Shown here in pieces: positions 40,274 to 50,309 of a DNA stretch of 64,000 nucleotides. The notes under the pieces are model-generated. The model saw nothing but the letters and a program-made list of their open reading frames with translations. It had not been told where the DNA came from and searched no databases. Numbering within the stretch: the stretch's first letter is position 1; every line of letters begins with the position of its first letter. Location: NCBI GenBank assembly GCA_040879025.1, contig JBBDLF010000038.1, positions 62,001 through 126,000 of the forward strand. The letters are read 5' to 3'. Position numbers and translations under genes: made by a program. The DNA comes from JBBDLF01 sp040879025 (GTDB lineage: Bacteria > Pseudomonadota > Gammaproteobacteria > Pseudomonadales > Pseudohongiellaceae).

Positions 40274-41509
40274 ATGAGCGAAGCCTCTGGCGAGAACTTG
40301 ATCGTTGGGTTGGACATAGGCACCTCCAAGGTGGTGGCCATCGTTGGAGATATCAAGGCTGACGGCAGCCTCGATATTGTCGGCATCGGCAGTCATCGTT
40401 CCCGTGGGTTGAAGAAGGGGACGGTCGTTAATATCGAATCCACCGTGGAGTCGATACAGCGCGCCGTGGAAGAAGCGGAACTGATGGCAGGCTGTCAGAT
40501 CCATTCTGTTTATGCCGGTATAGCAGGAAGCCATATTCGAAGCATGAATTCTCACGGCATCGTTGCCATTCGAGACGGCGAAGTAATGAAGCCCGACATA
40601 GAACGAGTGATCGATGCCGCTCAGGCGGTTGCGATACCGGCAGATCAAAAAGTGCTTCATATACTGCCGCAGGAGTACATTATCGATGCACAGGAAGGAA
40701 TCAAGGAGCCGTTGGGCATGTCCGGCGTGCGTCTGGAGGCCAAGGTACACCTGATCACTTGCGCAATAAATGCCGTTCAGAATATTGAAAAGTGCATCAA
40801 GCGCTGCGGGCTCGAAGTAGACGACATTATTCTGGAACAACTGGCATCAAGTTATGCGGTACTGACGGAAGATGAGAGAGAACTGGGCGTATGCCTTGTA
40901 GATATCGGCGGTGGTACGACAGATATAGCCGTTTTCACTGAAGGGGCAATCAGGCACACGGGGGTAATTCCTATCGCCGGTGACCAGGTGACGAATGATA
41001 TAGCGATGGCTTTAAGAACGCCGACTGAGAACGCTGAAGAGATAAAAATCAAGTATGCCTGTGCTTTAACCCAGCTAGCCAGCGCAGACGAAAAAATCAA
41101 GGTTCCGAGCGTGGGGGACCGCGCTCCGCGCGAGTTGTCACGACAAGCTCTTGCTGAAGTGGTTGAGCCTCGCTATGACGAGTTGTTCACCCTGGTGCAG
41201 GCCGAATTGCAGCGAAGCGGATATGAAAACCTGCTCGCGGCGGGAATCGTGCTTACAGGAGGAACCAGTAAAATGGAAGGAGTTATTGATCTGGCGGAGG
41301 AGATTTTTCACGCTCCTGTGCGGATAGGCGCTCCTCATAATGTGAATGGATTAGCCGATATTGTTAGGAATCCTATTTATTCAACCGGCGTGGGCTTGTT
41401 GTTGTACGGACTCAAACAATATCAGGAACGGGATGGACATAATTCCAGAAAGGAACCACGGATTCGACTTGTAGAGAGAGTAAAGAAATGGTTTCAGGGA
41501 AATTTTTGA
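40274..41509 (+). CDS. ftsA: FtsA, actin-like membrane tether of the Z-ring
   Basis: FtsA anchors FtsZ to the inner membrane and recruits later divisome proteins. From ATG 40274 the product has 411 residues, with the phosphate-binding GLDIGTSKVVAIVGD (about 11-25), a second phosphate loop VDIGGGTTDIAVF (about 202-214), GIVLTGGTSKMEG (about 330-342) and a C-terminal amphipathic helix (about 393-411, rich in Arg, Lys, Trp). GGGAG lies eight bases before the chosen start; ATG 40259 would add five residues. Confidence 0.96.
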   Translation: MSEASGENLIVGLDIGTSKVVAIVGDIKADGSLDIVGIGSHRSRGLKKGTVVNIESTVESIQRAVEEAELMAGCQIHSVYAGIAGSHIRSMNSHGIVAIRDGEVMKPDIERVIDAAQAVAIPADQKVLHILPQEYIIDAQEGIKEPLGMSGVRLEAKVHLITCAINAVQNIEKCIKRCGLEVDDIILEQLASSYAVLTEDERELGVCLVDIGGGTTDIAVFTEGAIRHTGVIPIAGDQVTNDIAMALRTPTENAEEIKIKYACALTQLASADEKIKVPSVGDRAPRELSRQALAEVVEPRYDELFTLVQAELQRSGYENLLAAGIVLTGGTSKMEGVIDLAEEIFHAPVRIGAPHNVNGLADIVRNPIYSTGVGLLLYGLKQYQERDGHNSRKEPRIRLVERVKKWFQGNF

Positions 41510-41557
41510 ACAGAATTCAGTTAACGCACCACGAATTTAGGATTGCAAGGGGGCTAT

Positions 41558-42709
41558 ATGTTTGAGTTAGTCGAAAATGTTCCACAAAGTGCGGTGATCA
41601 AGGTTATCGGTGTGGGCGGTGGTGGCGGCAATGCCGTCAATCATATGATCAAAAACCAGGTGAGCGGTGTGGACTTTATTTGCGCCAACACCGATTCACA
41701 AGCGCTGAGCAGCATCAAGGTCAAAACCCAGCTGCAGATGGGCAGCAACATCACCAAAGGTCTGGGCGCGGGCGCGAATCCGGAAATCGGTCGCCAGGCT
41801 GCGATGGAAGACCGGGATGAGATTGCCGATATTCTTTCTGGCGCGGACATGATTTTCATAACGGCGGGAATGGGTGGGGGCACCGGAACCGGTGCTGCTC
41901 CGGTGGTTGCAGAGGTTGCCCGAGAGATGGGGATTTTGACGGTTGCGGTGGTTACCAGGCCTTTTCCTTTTGAAGGCAAGAAACGGGCGGCTGTTGCTTC
42001 CGAAGGAATTCGCCTGTTGTCTGAAAGCGTGGATTCCCTGATTACTATCCCGAACGAGAAACTGCTGGATGTGCTTGGGCGTGAGGCTTCCCTGCTGGAC
42101 GCGTTCCGCGCTGCAAACGATGTGCTGCTGGGAGCAGTCAAGGGCATCGCCGATCTGATCATGCATCCCGGCATGATCAATGTGGATTTTGCCGACGTAA
42201 AAACCGTGATGTCCGAGATGGGGATGGCGATGATGGGGACAGGTTTTGCCAGCGGCCCGGATCGGGCGCGAGAAGCAGCGGAGGCGGCGATTCGCAGCCC
42301 CTTGCTGGAGGATGTCAATCTGCAGGGTGCCCGCGGTATTCTGGTGAATATCACGGCGGGCGAGAATCTGTCGTTGGGAGAATTCGCGGAAGTGGGAGAT
42401 ACCATAGAAGAATTTGCGTCAGATGACGCTACAGTAGTAGTAGGCACGGTCATTGATCCTGAGCTCGATACCGAGATGCGGGTGACCGTGGTGGCCACCG
42501 GCCTGGGTGGCAAGGACCGCCCGACCAAGGTGGTGGACAATACGACAGGCAGGGGCATGGATTACCGCCAACTGGATCGGCCCCCGGGCATGCGGGCCAA
42601 GCGCCGGGCCACAGGTGGCCAGCGTCAGGCAACGATGGGAAAGGCCGTGGGAGCGGATGACCTGGATTACCTTGATATTCCGGCATTCCTGCGTAAACAG
42701 GCGGATTAG
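41558..42709 (+). CDS. ftsZ: FtsZ, tubulin-like division GTPase
   Basis: FtsZ polymerises into the Z-ring. The 383-residue product starts at ATG 41558 behind AAGGGGG. It carries IGVGGGGGNAVNHM near the N-terminus, the tubulin signature GGGTGTGAAPV (about residues 106-116), the T7 synergy loop region NVDFADVKTVM (about 207-217) and the conserved C-terminal peptide LDYLDIPAFLRKQAD, which binds FtsA and ZipA. An in-frame TTG at 41543 precedes but is unlikely. Confidence 0.98.
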   Translation: MFELVENVPQSAVIKVIGVGGGGGNAVNHMIKNQVSGVDFICANTDSQALSSIKVKTQLQMGSNITKGLGAGANPEIGRQAAMEDRDEIADILSGADMIFITAGMGGGTGTGAAPVVAEVAREMGILTVAVVTRPFPFEGKKRAAVASEGIRLLSESVDSLITIPNEKLLDVLGREASLLDAFRAANDVLLGAVKGIADLIMHPGMINVDFADVKTVMSEMGMAMMGTGFASGPDRAREAAEAAIRSPLLEDVNLQGARGILVNITAGENLSLGEFAEVGDTIEEFASDDATVVVGTVIDPELDTEMRVTVVATGLGGKDRPTKVVDNTTGRGMDYRQLDRPPGMRAKRRATGGQRQATMGKAVGADDLDYLDIPAFLRKQAD

Positions 42710-42714
42710 CGCAG

Positions 42715-42738
42715 CTGTCCGGGGCCGGCCCCGGACAG
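42715..42738. other. Perfect 24 bp GC-rich palindrome after ftsZ
   Basis: Arms CTGTCCGGGGCC (42715-42726) and its exact complement (42727-42738) begin six bases after the ftsZ stop. The RNA would form a very stable hairpin, but no T-run follows, so it may slow polymerase or protect the 3' end of the ftsZ message rather than terminate it. It separates the dcw cluster from lpxC. Confidence 0.6.
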
Positions 42739-42874
42739 ATCGGGAATCAGGTCACAAAACCGGGAATCATGTAGCCGGGATGTATAACAACTTATTGGGT
42801 TCCGATTACATATTTGTTACTATGCAGCAGCTTCGCTGACGGGGCTTCTGGCCAACACATTTTTCTAAAAGGGT

Positions 42875-42880
42875 TATAAT
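42875..42880 (+). promoter_or_regulatory. Perfect -10 hexamer directly before lpxC
   Basis: TATAAT lies seven bases upstream of the lpxC ATG; the 17 bp-spaced -35 position reads CCAACA (42852-42857), a weak match. If used, transcription would start at or next to the ATG, giving a leaderless or nearly leaderless lpxC message. The AAGGG at 42869-42873 is too far from the ATG (14 bp) to be a good ribosome site. Confidence 0.35.
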
Positions 42881-42887
42881 CGGCCGT

Positions 42888-43799
42888 ATGCTTAAGCAAA
42901 GAACTTTAAAAAATGTCATTCGTGCCACCGGCGTTGGACTCCACACCGGTGGCAAAGTCTATCTGACCCTCCGGCCCGCGCCCCCCAACACGGGGATAGT
43001 GTTTACGCGGGTGGATCTTGACCCAGTGGTCGAAATCGCTGCCAAGGCCGCCAATGTGGGAGATACCACGCTGTCCACGACTCTGGTCAAGGGCAACGTC
43101 AGGATTTCCACGATTGAGCACCTGATGTCTGCGATGTCCGGCCTTGGAATCGACAATTGCTATGTCGATGTCAGTGCGCCGGAAGTCCCCATCATGGATG
43201 GCAGCGCCGGCCCGTTTGTGTTTCTGATCCAGTCTGCCGGCATAGAAGAGCAGAACGCGCTGAAGAAGTTTATTCGCATCAAACGAAAGCTGAAGCTGAC
43301 ACAGGACGATAAGTCTGTCAGCCTTGAACCTTTCAACGGGTTCAAGGTTTCCTATACGTTGCTATACGATCATCCGGTTTATCGCAAGTTCACCAAATGC
43401 GCGACAATCGATTTCTCCAGCACCTCCTTTGTGAAGGAAGTCAGTCGTGCCCGTACATTCGGATTCATGCACGAATTCGAAGAGCTGCGCAACCGTAACC
43501 TGGCCTTGGGCGCAAGCATGGACAATGCGATCGCCGTAGGCGACTACAAGGTGCTGAACGAAGACGGTCTGCGTTACGAAGACGAGTTCGTCAAGCACAA
43601 GATACTGGACTCTATCGGCGATCTCTACTTATTGGGCAACAGCCTGATCGGGGAATTCAAGGGATATAAATCTGGACATGCTCTTAATAATGCATTATTA
43701 AGAATGCTGGAAGTTAACGAAGACGCCTGGGAGATTGTCAGCTTCGACACAGAGACAAATGTTCCCATCTCCTACATGAAGCCAGTGCTGGCAGCCTGA
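42888..43799 (+). CDS. lpxC: LpxC, UDP-3-O-acyl-GlcNAc deacetylase
   Basis: LpxC is the zinc enzyme of the committed step of lipid A synthesis. The 303-residue protein has the family N-terminus [15 protein letters not shown] (about residues 6-20), zinc ligand His in TIEHLMSAM (about 77-85), and the second site [14 protein letters not shown] (about 236-249) with His and Asp ligands and the catalytic region. Length matches. In E. coli LpxC level is set by FtsH proteolysis from the C-terminus; the end here (MKPVLAA) is similar in character. Confidence 0.97.
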   Translation: MLKQRTLKNVIRATGVGLHTGGKVYLTLRPAPPNTGIVFTRVDLDPVVEIAAKAANVGDTTLSTTLVKGNVRISTIEHLMSAMSGLGIDNCYVDVSAPEVPIMDGSAGPFVFLIQSAGIEEQNALKKFIRIKRKLKLTQDDKSVSLEPFNGFKVSYTLLYDHPVYRKFTKCATIDFSSTSFVKEVSRARTFGFMHEFEELRNRNLALGASMDNAIAVGDYKVLNEDGLRYEDEFVKHKILDSIGDLYLLGNSLIGEFKGYKSGHALNNALLRMLEVNEDAWEIVSFDTETNVPISYMKPVLAA

Positions 43800-43917
43800 G
43801 CTGCTGGCCGTCGCTACCAAGCTAACTATCTGATATTCAATACTTTTAGTTAGGCGACCGTTTCTTGCAGTCACCCAAGGTGTTTTCTTCGGGGTATTGT
43901 CGGAAATTCGCTAACTA

Positions 43918-44847
43918 ATGAAAATCATCCTCGTTGATCAACGTCACGGCCACACCCGCACTATAATCCTCAAAGGCTGGGTTAAAGGCCTGCTTTCCGT
44001 TTGCCTGCTGGGAGCCCCTGTGGCGTTGGGGTATTTCGGCTATGAACTGGCTATCTCCAACAGTGACTCCGTACTCCACTCGGAAACCGCGCTCGACTGG
44101 GACAGGCAGTTACAGGAACAATCCGGACAACTGGTCGATATCAAGCAGCAGTCCGAGGAGCAACTGGAGGCGCTGACTTTACGGTTGGCCGTGATGCAGG
44201 CCAGATTGGTCAGGCTTGAGGCTGTGGGCGACAGAATTACCTCGATTTCCGATGTCGACATGGACGAGTTCGATTTTTCCCGGCCGGTTGCTCTCGGGGG
44301 CCCGGACACCGGGTCATCAGGTGGCTATGAGAGCGCCCATTTTTTCAGTGCCATAGAGGAACTGGAAGCTCAACTGGCCAGTCGTCAGCAGCAACTTGAA
44401 ATTCTTGAGGACCTGCTGGTGGACAGGCAGGCACAATCCGACGTATTTATCGCCGGCCGACCCGTGGAACGCGGCTGGATCTCATCCCGTTTCGGTCAGC
44501 GAACAGACCCCTTCAGCGGACAGCCCGCCTATCATCAGGGTATCGACTTCGCTACCGGCCAAAACGGGGTTGATATCAATACGGTCGCCTCCGGCGTGGT
44601 CACCTGGTCGGGTGAACAGGCCGGGTACGGACTGATGGTGGAAGTCAATCATGGCAATGACTACACCACCCGCTATGCACATGCCGAAAAACTCCTGGTC
44701 AGTATTGGTGATATCGTCAAGAAAGGGCAACCCATCGCCCTGGTGGGAAGCACGGGCCGTTCCACCGGTCCCCATGTTCACTTTGAAGTCTACAAGAACG
44801 GCAGGGTCGTCGATCCGGCCGCCTATATTCATCGCACCGTCAGATAG
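43918..44847 (+). CDS. M23 (LytM-type) metallopeptidase with membrane anchor
   Basis: Likely periplasmic peptidoglycan endopeptidase. The 309-residue protein has an N-terminal membrane anchor (about residues 21-45), two coiled-coil stretches (about 60-105 and 143-175) and a C-terminal LytM domain (about 188-305) with zinc and catalytic residues His206 and Asp210 (HQGID), His255 (YAH), and His286/His288 (HVH). These are complete, so the enzyme should be active rather than an EnvC-like activator. It lies alone between lpxC and secA, each more than 100 bp away. Confidence 0.9.
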   Translation: MKIILVDQRHGHTRTIILKGWVKGLLSVCLLGAPVALGYFGYELAISNSDSVLHSETALDWDRQLQEQSGQLVDIKQQSEEQLEALTLRLAVMQARLVRLEAVGDRITSISDVDMDEFDFSRPVALGGPDTGSSGGYESAHFFSAIEELEAQLASRQQQLEILEDLLVDRQAQSDVFIAGRPVERGWISSRFGQRTDPFSGQPAYHQGIDFATGQNGVDINTVASGVVTWSGEQAGYGLMVEVNHGNDYTTRYAHAEKLLVSIGDIVKKGQPIALVGSTGRSTGPHVHFEVYKNGRVVDPAAYIHRTVR

Positions 44848-44964
44848 CCCCCCAGTCGGTCACATCCTGACAACACGGCCCAGCCAGGTCTTTTCGTGGC
44901 ATGGTTGTCATTTCGGCGCAGGATGAATTTCCGTGCCCCCAGTCATGTATAGAAGAAATCGATT

Positions 44965-47739
44965 ATGAAAGTGCTAAGCAAGATCTTCGGTAGCAGTAAT
45001 AACAGGCAACTGAAACGCATCAACCGGATTGTCGTCAAAATCAATGCCCTGGAAGAAGCGCTGGCTTCCCTTACAGACGAACAGCTTCGCACCCGATCCG
45101 ATGAGTTGAGAACGCGGCATGGCAAAGGTGAGTCTCTGGACGCCCTGTTGCCCGAGGCATTTGCCCTGGTTCGGGAGGCTTGTCAACGTACGCTGAAAAT
45201 GCGCCACTTCGATGTACAGATGATCGGTGGTGTCGTGTTGCATGAAGGCAATATAGCGGAAATGCGTACGGGCGAAGGCAAGACCCTGATGGCAACACTT
45301 CCCGTTTACCTCAATGCGCTGTCTGGAAAGGGCGTGCACATCGTCACAGTGAACGAATACCTGGCATACCGCGACGCCAACTGGATGCGGCCTCTGTATG
45401 AATTTCTCGGTCTGACGGTCGGCGTGATCAAGTCGGGACAGGCCCTCGAGGATAAAAAGGCCGCCTATGCGGGCGACGTCACTTACGGGACCAACAACGA
45501 GTTCGGTTTTGACTACTTGCGGGACAATATGGCATTCCGCCTTCAGGACAAGATGCAGCGGGATCTCAATTTCGCGCTGGTCGATGAGGTGGACTCCATT
45601 TTGATCGACGAGGCGAGAACGCCGCTGATCATTTCCGGTGCCGCCGAAGACAGCTCGGAAATGTACATTGCCATCAACAAGCTGATTGGCAGTCTCGTAA
45701 AAGGTGAAGCGAAGAAAGAGGACCGCACCGCCAAAATGCTCGACAAGAATTACGTGCCTGAGGAGAGCGGGCACTTCACTATTGATGAAAAATCCCGCCA
45801 GGTTGAACTCACGGAGGAAGGGCACGCACACGTAGAAGAGCTGTTAGCGAAAAACAAGCTGCTTAAGGAGGGGGAAAGTCTCTACGCAGCGACGAATCTG
45901 GGCCTGCTGCATCACGTTCATTCCGCGTTGAAAGCGCATTACCTGTTTCATCGCGATGTTGAATATATCATCAAGGAAAACCGTGTTGTGCTGATCGATG
46001 AGCACACAGGCCGGACCATGGAAGGCCGACGATTGTCCGAAGGCCTGCACCAGGCAATTGAAGCGAAGGAGGGGTTGCAGATACAGAGTGAGAGCCAGAC
46101 CCTGGCGTCAACTACGTTCCAGAATTATTTCCGCCTGTACAACAAGCTGGCGGGTATGACCGGCACCGCGGATACCGAGGCGTTTGAGTTCAACCAGATT
46201 TATGGACTGGAAGTGGTGGTGATCCCCACCAACAAGCCCATGATAAGAGTGGACGCCAATGACCTGGTGTACCTGAGCACGGAAGAAAAATTTCATGCGA
46301 TTGTCGCCGATATCAAAGAGTTCAGCAGCAAGGGAGCTCCTGTTCTGGTGGGTACGGCGTCAATCGACAATTCAGAGATGCTGTCGGACTTTCTGAAGAA
46401 GGAGAAAATTCCCCATGAAGTTCTCAATGCCAAGTTCCATGAAAAAGAGGCTGAGATCATCGCTCAGGCGGGCAGTCCAGGGGTAGTAACCATCGCGACA
46501 AACATGGCCGGACGCGGTACGGACATTGTACTCGGCGGCAATTGGGAAGCGGAGCTGGCAAAACTCGACAACCCGTCCGCGGAGCAGCTTGATGAGCTGC
46601 GAACCGAATGGCAGAAGCGCCACGATCAGGTGATCGAGGCGGGCGGACTGCACATTGTCGGGACTGAAAGACACGAATCACGACGCATCGATAACCAGTT
46701 GCGCGGCAGGGCAGGTCGGCAGGGTGATCCGGGTTTTACCCGCTTCTATCTTTCCCTTGACGATAATCTTTGGCGAATATTCGCCCCGGAAGGCGTCAAG
46801 AATTTCATGCGGCGACTGGGTATGGAGAAAGGAGAAGCCATAGAACATGGGATGGTTACGCGTCAAATCGAAAAAGCGCAGCGCAAGGTTGAGAGTCGAA
46901 ACTTCGATACCAGGAAGCAGCTATTGGAGTTTGACAACGTCGCGAACGATCAACGGACCATAGTATACAGTCAGCGCAACGAACTGATGGCCGGCGATGA
47001 CGTGTCACAACTGGTGACGGATATGCGCCGGGAAGTGGTTGACGGTTTGGTGGATGTTCACATCCCGCCCCAGAGTATGGCCGAGCAGTGGGATATCGCC
47101 GGACTCGAGAGCGCGATTGAATCGGAATTCGACACCGCGGTGCCGGTGCAGCAATGGCTGGATGAGGACGATACCTTGTTTGAGGAAGCACTGAAAAGTC
47201 GTATCCTCACGCAACTCGAAGCCGAATATGACAGAAAAGCCGAGGCTGTCGGCGCCAAGATGAGAATTTTTGAAAAGCAGATCGTATTGCAGATTCTGGA
47301 TAACTTGTGGAAGGAACACCTGGCGACGATGGACCACTTGCGTCAAAGTATTTTTCTGCGCAGTTACGGCGGCAAGAAACCGATTCAGGAATACAAGCGC
47401 GAGGCGTTTACGTTATTCCAGGATCTGCTTGCCAATCTGCAGCAGGAAGTGGTGAAGGTGCTAAGTCACGTCAAGGTACGCCAGGAAGACGATGTACAGG
47501 CAATCGAGAAGCAACGGGAAGAAGAGCGCAAACGGGAGCGGATGAGTTACCAGCATGCTCTGGCTTCCGCCATGACCCAGGGAGGCCCGCCGAAGACCGG
47601 TGGACCGGACGGTCAGGGTCGGCCGGCGGAGGCTCCGGCGCCGTTTGTCAGAGAAGAGCGGAAGGTGGGTCGCAATGAACCGTGTCCTTGCGGTTCCGGT
47701 AAAAAGTACAAGCTTTGTCACGGCAGGCTTGACTCATGA
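44965..47739 (+). CDS. secA: SecA, preprotein translocase ATPase
   Basis: SecA drives post-translational export through SecYEG. The 924-residue protein is full length: Walker A GEGKT (103-107), Walker [12 protein letters not shown] (about 206-216), the preprotein cross-linking domain, helicase motif region [11 protein letters not shown] (about 512-522) and a C-terminal zinc-binding segment [13 protein letters not shown], which binds SecB. No secM is visible upstream; an M23 peptidase gene is there instead. Its stop lies in a 17 bp tandem repeat. Confidence 0.98.
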   Translation: MKVLSKIFGSSNNRQLKRINRIVVKINALEEALASLTDEQLRTRSDELRTRHGKGESLDALLPEAFALVREACQRTLKMRHFDVQMIGGVVLHEGNIAEMRTGEGKTLMATLPVYLNALSGKGVHIVTVNEYLAYRDANWMRPLYEFLGLTVGVIKSGQALEDKKAAYAGDVTYGTNNEFGFDYLRDNMAFRLQDKMQRDLNFALVDEVDSILIDEARTPLIISGAAEDSSEMYIAINKLIGSLVKGEAKKEDRTAKMLDKNYVPEESGHFTIDEKSRQVELTEEGHAHVEELLAKNKLLKEGESLYAATNLGLLHHVHSALKAHYLFHRDVEYIIKENRVVLIDEHTGRTMEGRRLSEGLHQAIEAKEGLQIQSESQTLASTTFQNYFRLYNKLAGMTGTADTEAFEFNQIYGLEVVVIPTNKPMIRVDANDLVYLSTEEKFHAIVADIKEFSSKGAPVLVGTASIDNSEMLSDFLKKEKIPHEVLNAKFHEKEAEIIAQAGSPGVVTIATNMAGRGTDIVLGGNWEAELAKLDNPSAEQLDELRTEWQKRHDQVIEAGGLHIVGTERHESRRIDNQLRGRAGRQGDPGFTRFYLSLDDNLWRIFAPEGVKNFMRRLGMEKGEAIEHGMVTRQIEKAQRKVESRNFDTRKQLLEFDNVANDQRTIVYSQRNELMAGDDVSQLVTDMRREVVDGLVDVHIPPQSMAEQWDIAGLESAIESEFDTAVPVQQWLDEDDTLFEEALKSRILTQLEAEYDRKAEAVGAKMRIFEKQIVLQILDNLWKEHLATMDHLRQSIFLRSYGGKKPIQEYKREAFTLFQDLLANLQQEVVKVLSHVKVRQEDDVQAIEKQREEERKRERMSYQHALASAMTQGGPPKTGGPDGQGRPAEAPAPFVREERKVGRNEPCPCGSGKKYKLCHGRLDS

Positions 47740-47768
47740 ACTGTTCCTGACCATGAACTGTCCCTGAC
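47735..47768 (+). repeat. Tandem 17 bp duplication at the secA stop codon
   Basis: CATGAACTGTTCCTGAC (47735-47751) is followed directly by a copy with one change (47752-47768). The first copy contains the secA TGA in an ATGA (47736-47739). Each copy holds a four-codon frame: MNCS-stop from 47736 and MNCP-stop from 47753. argJ begins 22 bases later. This is the second case in the window where a repeat turns an upstream stop into a chain of tiny frames. Confidence 0.8.
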
Positions 47769-47789
47769 AAAGTCAACAGGAGTTCCGCC

Positions 47790-48986
47790 TTGGTAAATTT
47801 ACCACCGCTGGCAGGCGTCAGGCTTGCCGCGGTTAAAAGTCATATCCGTTACCCCGACCGCCTTGATCTGGTGCTGATCGAACTGAGCAGCGGCGCGGAG
47901 GTGGCCGGGGTGTTCACCGGGAACGCGTTCAGTGCCGCTCCTGTCAAACTGGCGAAACACCATTTGTTGGAAGGCGACATCCGCTACTTCCTGATCAATA
48001 CCGGAAATGCCAATGCCGGCACCGGCGAGGCGGGTTACCTTGACGCCCGGCGATGCTGTCGCGCGGTTGCCGAATTGGCCGGAGTGCGTATCGAGCAGAT
48101 ACTGCCGTTTTCCACCGGGGTGATCGGTGAAGCGCTGCCGGTGGAGAGAATCGAGGCGGGCATTCCAGGCGTCTATGGCGCGCTTGGCGAGGCAAACTGG
48201 CTGCTTGCGGCACAGGGCATCATGACAACGGACACCAGGCCTAAAACAGCCAGTGTGGCGCTGGACTGTGGAGGCAAGGCGCTGACCGTGAATGGCATTG
48301 CCAAGGGCGCCGGCATGATCAAACCCAATATGGCCACCATGCTGGCATTTGTTTTTACCGATGCATCGGTTCCACAGGAAACCCTGAAAACAATGCTGTC
48401 AGGCATGGTTGAACGGTCATTTAATCGTATTACAGTCGATGGAGACACATCGACAAATGACGCCTGTATGTTGGTGGCCACCGGTGAGGGTGAAGTGGAC
48501 ATTGCCAAGGCAGGCGATGAGGAAAGACAACTGTTTGAGCAGGCATTGCAAGACGTGTTCCGGACCCTGGCAACGGAAATAATTCGTGATGCGGAAGGTG
48601 GCAGCAAATTTGTCACAATCGGCATCGAGGGTGGCCGGTCCTCGGCGGAATGTCTGCAGGTGGCGTACGCGATTGCTGAATCGCCGCTGGTGAAAACCGC
48701 CCTGTTTGCCAGTGATCCCAATTGGGGCCGTATACTGGCGGCCATCGGGCGCGCCGGTGTAACCGGCCTGGAGGTGGAACGGGTTATGGTGAGACTGGGC
48801 GACGTCTGTCTGGTTAAAAACGGAACGCTGGCTGATGACTACACCGAAAGGCGGGGCAAGGCGGAAATGCAGAAAAGCGACATTGAAATCAACGTCGACC
48901 TCGGCCGTGGCAGCCATCGGGAAACCGTATGGACATCGGACCTTTCGCTCGACTATGTGCGCATCAATGCCGAATACCGCAGCTGA
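47790..48986 (+). CDS. argJ: ArgJ, bifunctional ornithine acetyltransferase/N-acetylglutamate synthase
   Basis: ArgJ recycles the acetyl group in arginine synthesis; bifunctional forms also make N-acetylglutamate. The 398-residue proenzyme cleaves itself before the nucleophilic threonine in KGAGMIKPNMATML, here Ala182/Thr183. It starts at TTG 47790 behind AGGAG with seven bases spacing; no ATG lies nearby in frame. It follows secA and precedes the Nudix/ThiE gene, as in Pseudomonas. Mono- versus bifunctionality cannot be read from the sequence. Confidence 0.95.
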   Translation: MVNLPPLAGVRLAAVKSHIRYPDRLDLVLIELSSGAEVAGVFTGNAFSAAPVKLAKHHLLEGDIRYFLINTGNANAGTGEAGYLDARRCCRAVAELAGVRIEQILPFSTGVIGEALPVERIEAGIPGVYGALGEANWLLAAQGIMTTDTRPKTASVALDCGGKALTVNGIAKGAGMIKPNMATMLAFVFTDASVPQETLKTMLSGMVERSFNRITVDGDTSTNDACMLVATGEGEVDIAKAGDEERQLFEQALQDVFRTLATEIIRDAEGGSKFVTIGIEGGRSSAECLQVAYAIAESPLVKTALFASDPNWGRILAAIGRAGVTGLEVERVMVRLGDVCLVKNGTLADDYTERRGKAEMQKSDIEINVDLGRGSHRETVWTSDLSLDYVRINAEYRS

Positions 48987-48996
48987 TTTCCCGGGC

Positions 48997-49926
48997 ATGG
49001 TGCACGTTGCCGTCGGTGTCATCTACAACGGTGAGCGGCAGGTGCTTGTGGCGCGGCGACATCGAACCGTTCATCAGGGCAACCTGTGGGAATTCCCGGG
49101 GGGCAAAGTAGAAGACGGCGAGTCCGTTGTGGAGGCGTTGCGCAGGGAACTGCGCGAAGAACTCGGTATTGATGTGGTCGCTTACTGTCCCCTGAAAAAA
49201 ATCGCGTTTCAGTATCCGGACAAAGCGGTTCTTCTCGACGTATACACAGTGATGTCGTATACGGGAACGCCTGTCGGACGGGAAGGTCAGCCCCTGGCGT
49301 GGCGGCAGCCCGGCGAACTGGCGGAGCAGGATTTTCCTCCTGCCAATCAGCCGATCATCAAACTGCTGCAGTTGCCCGAACTGATCGCCGTGACCGGCCA
49401 AGCGGATGACTGGCAGCACTTTGAACGCAAACTCCTGGTGCTGCTTGGGAAAGGATGCCGACTGATCCAGTTACGGCAGCCGCAGTTGCCGGCTCACCAA
49501 CTGGTGGAATGGTCTGTTGCGGCGGCGAATTACTGTACCCGCCACCATTGCCGCTTGCTGTTCAATGGCGATGTCGCCGGGTTTCAGCGAAGCGGCGCCC
49601 ATGGTCTTCATCTGAATTCTGTCAGGCTGCTGGCGACAGAGTCGCGGCCGGTGACGACTCAATATCTGTTCAGCGCTTCATGCCATAACCTGGAACAACT
49701 CCGTCATGCCGAATTTCTCGGCGCCGACTTCGTGTTTCTGTCTCCAGTCAATGCCACGGCTACACACCCCGAGTCCAAGCCGCTTGGCTGGGAAAATTTT
49801 GCCTCCCTTGCGGCGTCCGTCAGCCTGCCTGTCTTTGCCTTGGGCGGCCTGGTCCCGCGGAATCTCGAAGATGTTTACCAGGCGGGCGGACAAGGTCTCG
49901 CTTCTGTCTCCGCGTTCTGGCAATAA
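48997..49926 (+). CDS. mutT: Nudix hydrolase (MutT) fused to a ThiE-like domain
   Basis: The 309-residue protein starts with MVHVAVGVIYN. Residues about 1-130 are MutT-type Nudix, with the full box GGKVEDGESVVEALRRELREELGI (given in parts: GGKVEDGE, REL, REELG; about residues 37-60), which hydrolyses 8-oxo-dGTP. Residues about 140-305 resemble thiamine-phosphate synthase, but the catalytic positions look eroded (QLRQPQ and NATATHP in place of the usual lysine and PTxTK motifs), so ThiE activity is doubtful. This fusion is known in Pseudomonas and relatives. An ATG at 48967 inside argJ is an alternative start. Confidence 0.9.
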   Translation: MVHVAVGVIYNGERQVLVARRHRTVHQGNLWEFPGGKVEDGESVVEALRRELREELGIDVVAYCPLKKIAFQYPDKAVLLDVYTVMSYTGTPVGREGQPLAWRQPGELAEQDFPPANQPIIKLLQLPELIAVTGQADDWQHFERKLLVLLGKGCRLIQLRQPQLPAHQLVEWSVAAANYCTRHHCRLLFNGDVAGFQRSGAHGLHLNSVRLLATESRPVTTQYLFSASCHNLEQLRHAEFLGADFVFLSPVNATATHPESKPLGWENFASLAASVSLPVFALGGLVPRNLEDVYQAGGQGLASVSAFWQ

Positions 49927-50309
49927 CGCAGGCATTTCCCTTTTTTACCTAAAAACTAGTCAGATAGGCCGATTTTGTGGAAAATAATTGCAATAATAAT
50001 CACAAGTACATGAAAAATATATGATTAGTGATGAATATTACTGCCATTGTGTCACTATCTGACATAAAGTATTTGTGATGCAGGCAGATACAGCGAAGTG
50101 GACCCTGAAAAAAGGTTGTGAACCAGTTCACTGTGGAATCAGGGGCAGGTATCAACTGCGTAGAAACACCGGGATAATTTGCACACAGGGACCGGCTGGT
50201 CCATAACTGATAGAACATTGCCACAATCCCGATTGCGTCGCGGGCTTGGGTGCGGAATGGTTTGTTGTAGCAGGTGTCACCGGAACCGGTGGCGCGCAGG
50301 CAGGTAATT
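49927..50309. other. A+T-rich intergenic stretch of 383 bp
   Basis: Between the Nudix/ThiE gene and the exported protein the sequence becomes distinctly A+T-rich (about 49940-50090) without a convincing coding frame. It contains a CRP-like palindrome at 50117-50132 and several TTGTG/TGTCAC fragments. No terminator with a T-run, RNA gene or repeat was recognised. Confidence 0.5.
50117..50132. promoter_or_regulatory. CRP/Vfr-like palindrome upstream of the exported protein gene
   Basis: TGTGA, six bases, then TCACT matches nine of ten bases of the CRP half-sites TGTGA-N6-TCACA; inside it GTGAAC and GTTCAC form a perfect 6+6 palindrome spaced by two. It lies about 180 bp before the ATG at 50310. 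No matching promoter was identified. Confidence 0.35.

Noticed and set aside
41641..42558. 305-codon open frame antisense to ftsZ
   Set aside because: Exact shadow of ftsZ codons; low-complexity Ser/Pro/Ala-rich translation and no ribosome site.
42959..43156. Further antisense frames over lpxC and in the pil region as small proteins
   Set aside because: All overlap strongly conserved genes and lack start signals.
44974..45831. 285-codon open frame antisense to secA
   Set aside because: Shadow of secA; translation resembles no protein family and the sense frame is certain.
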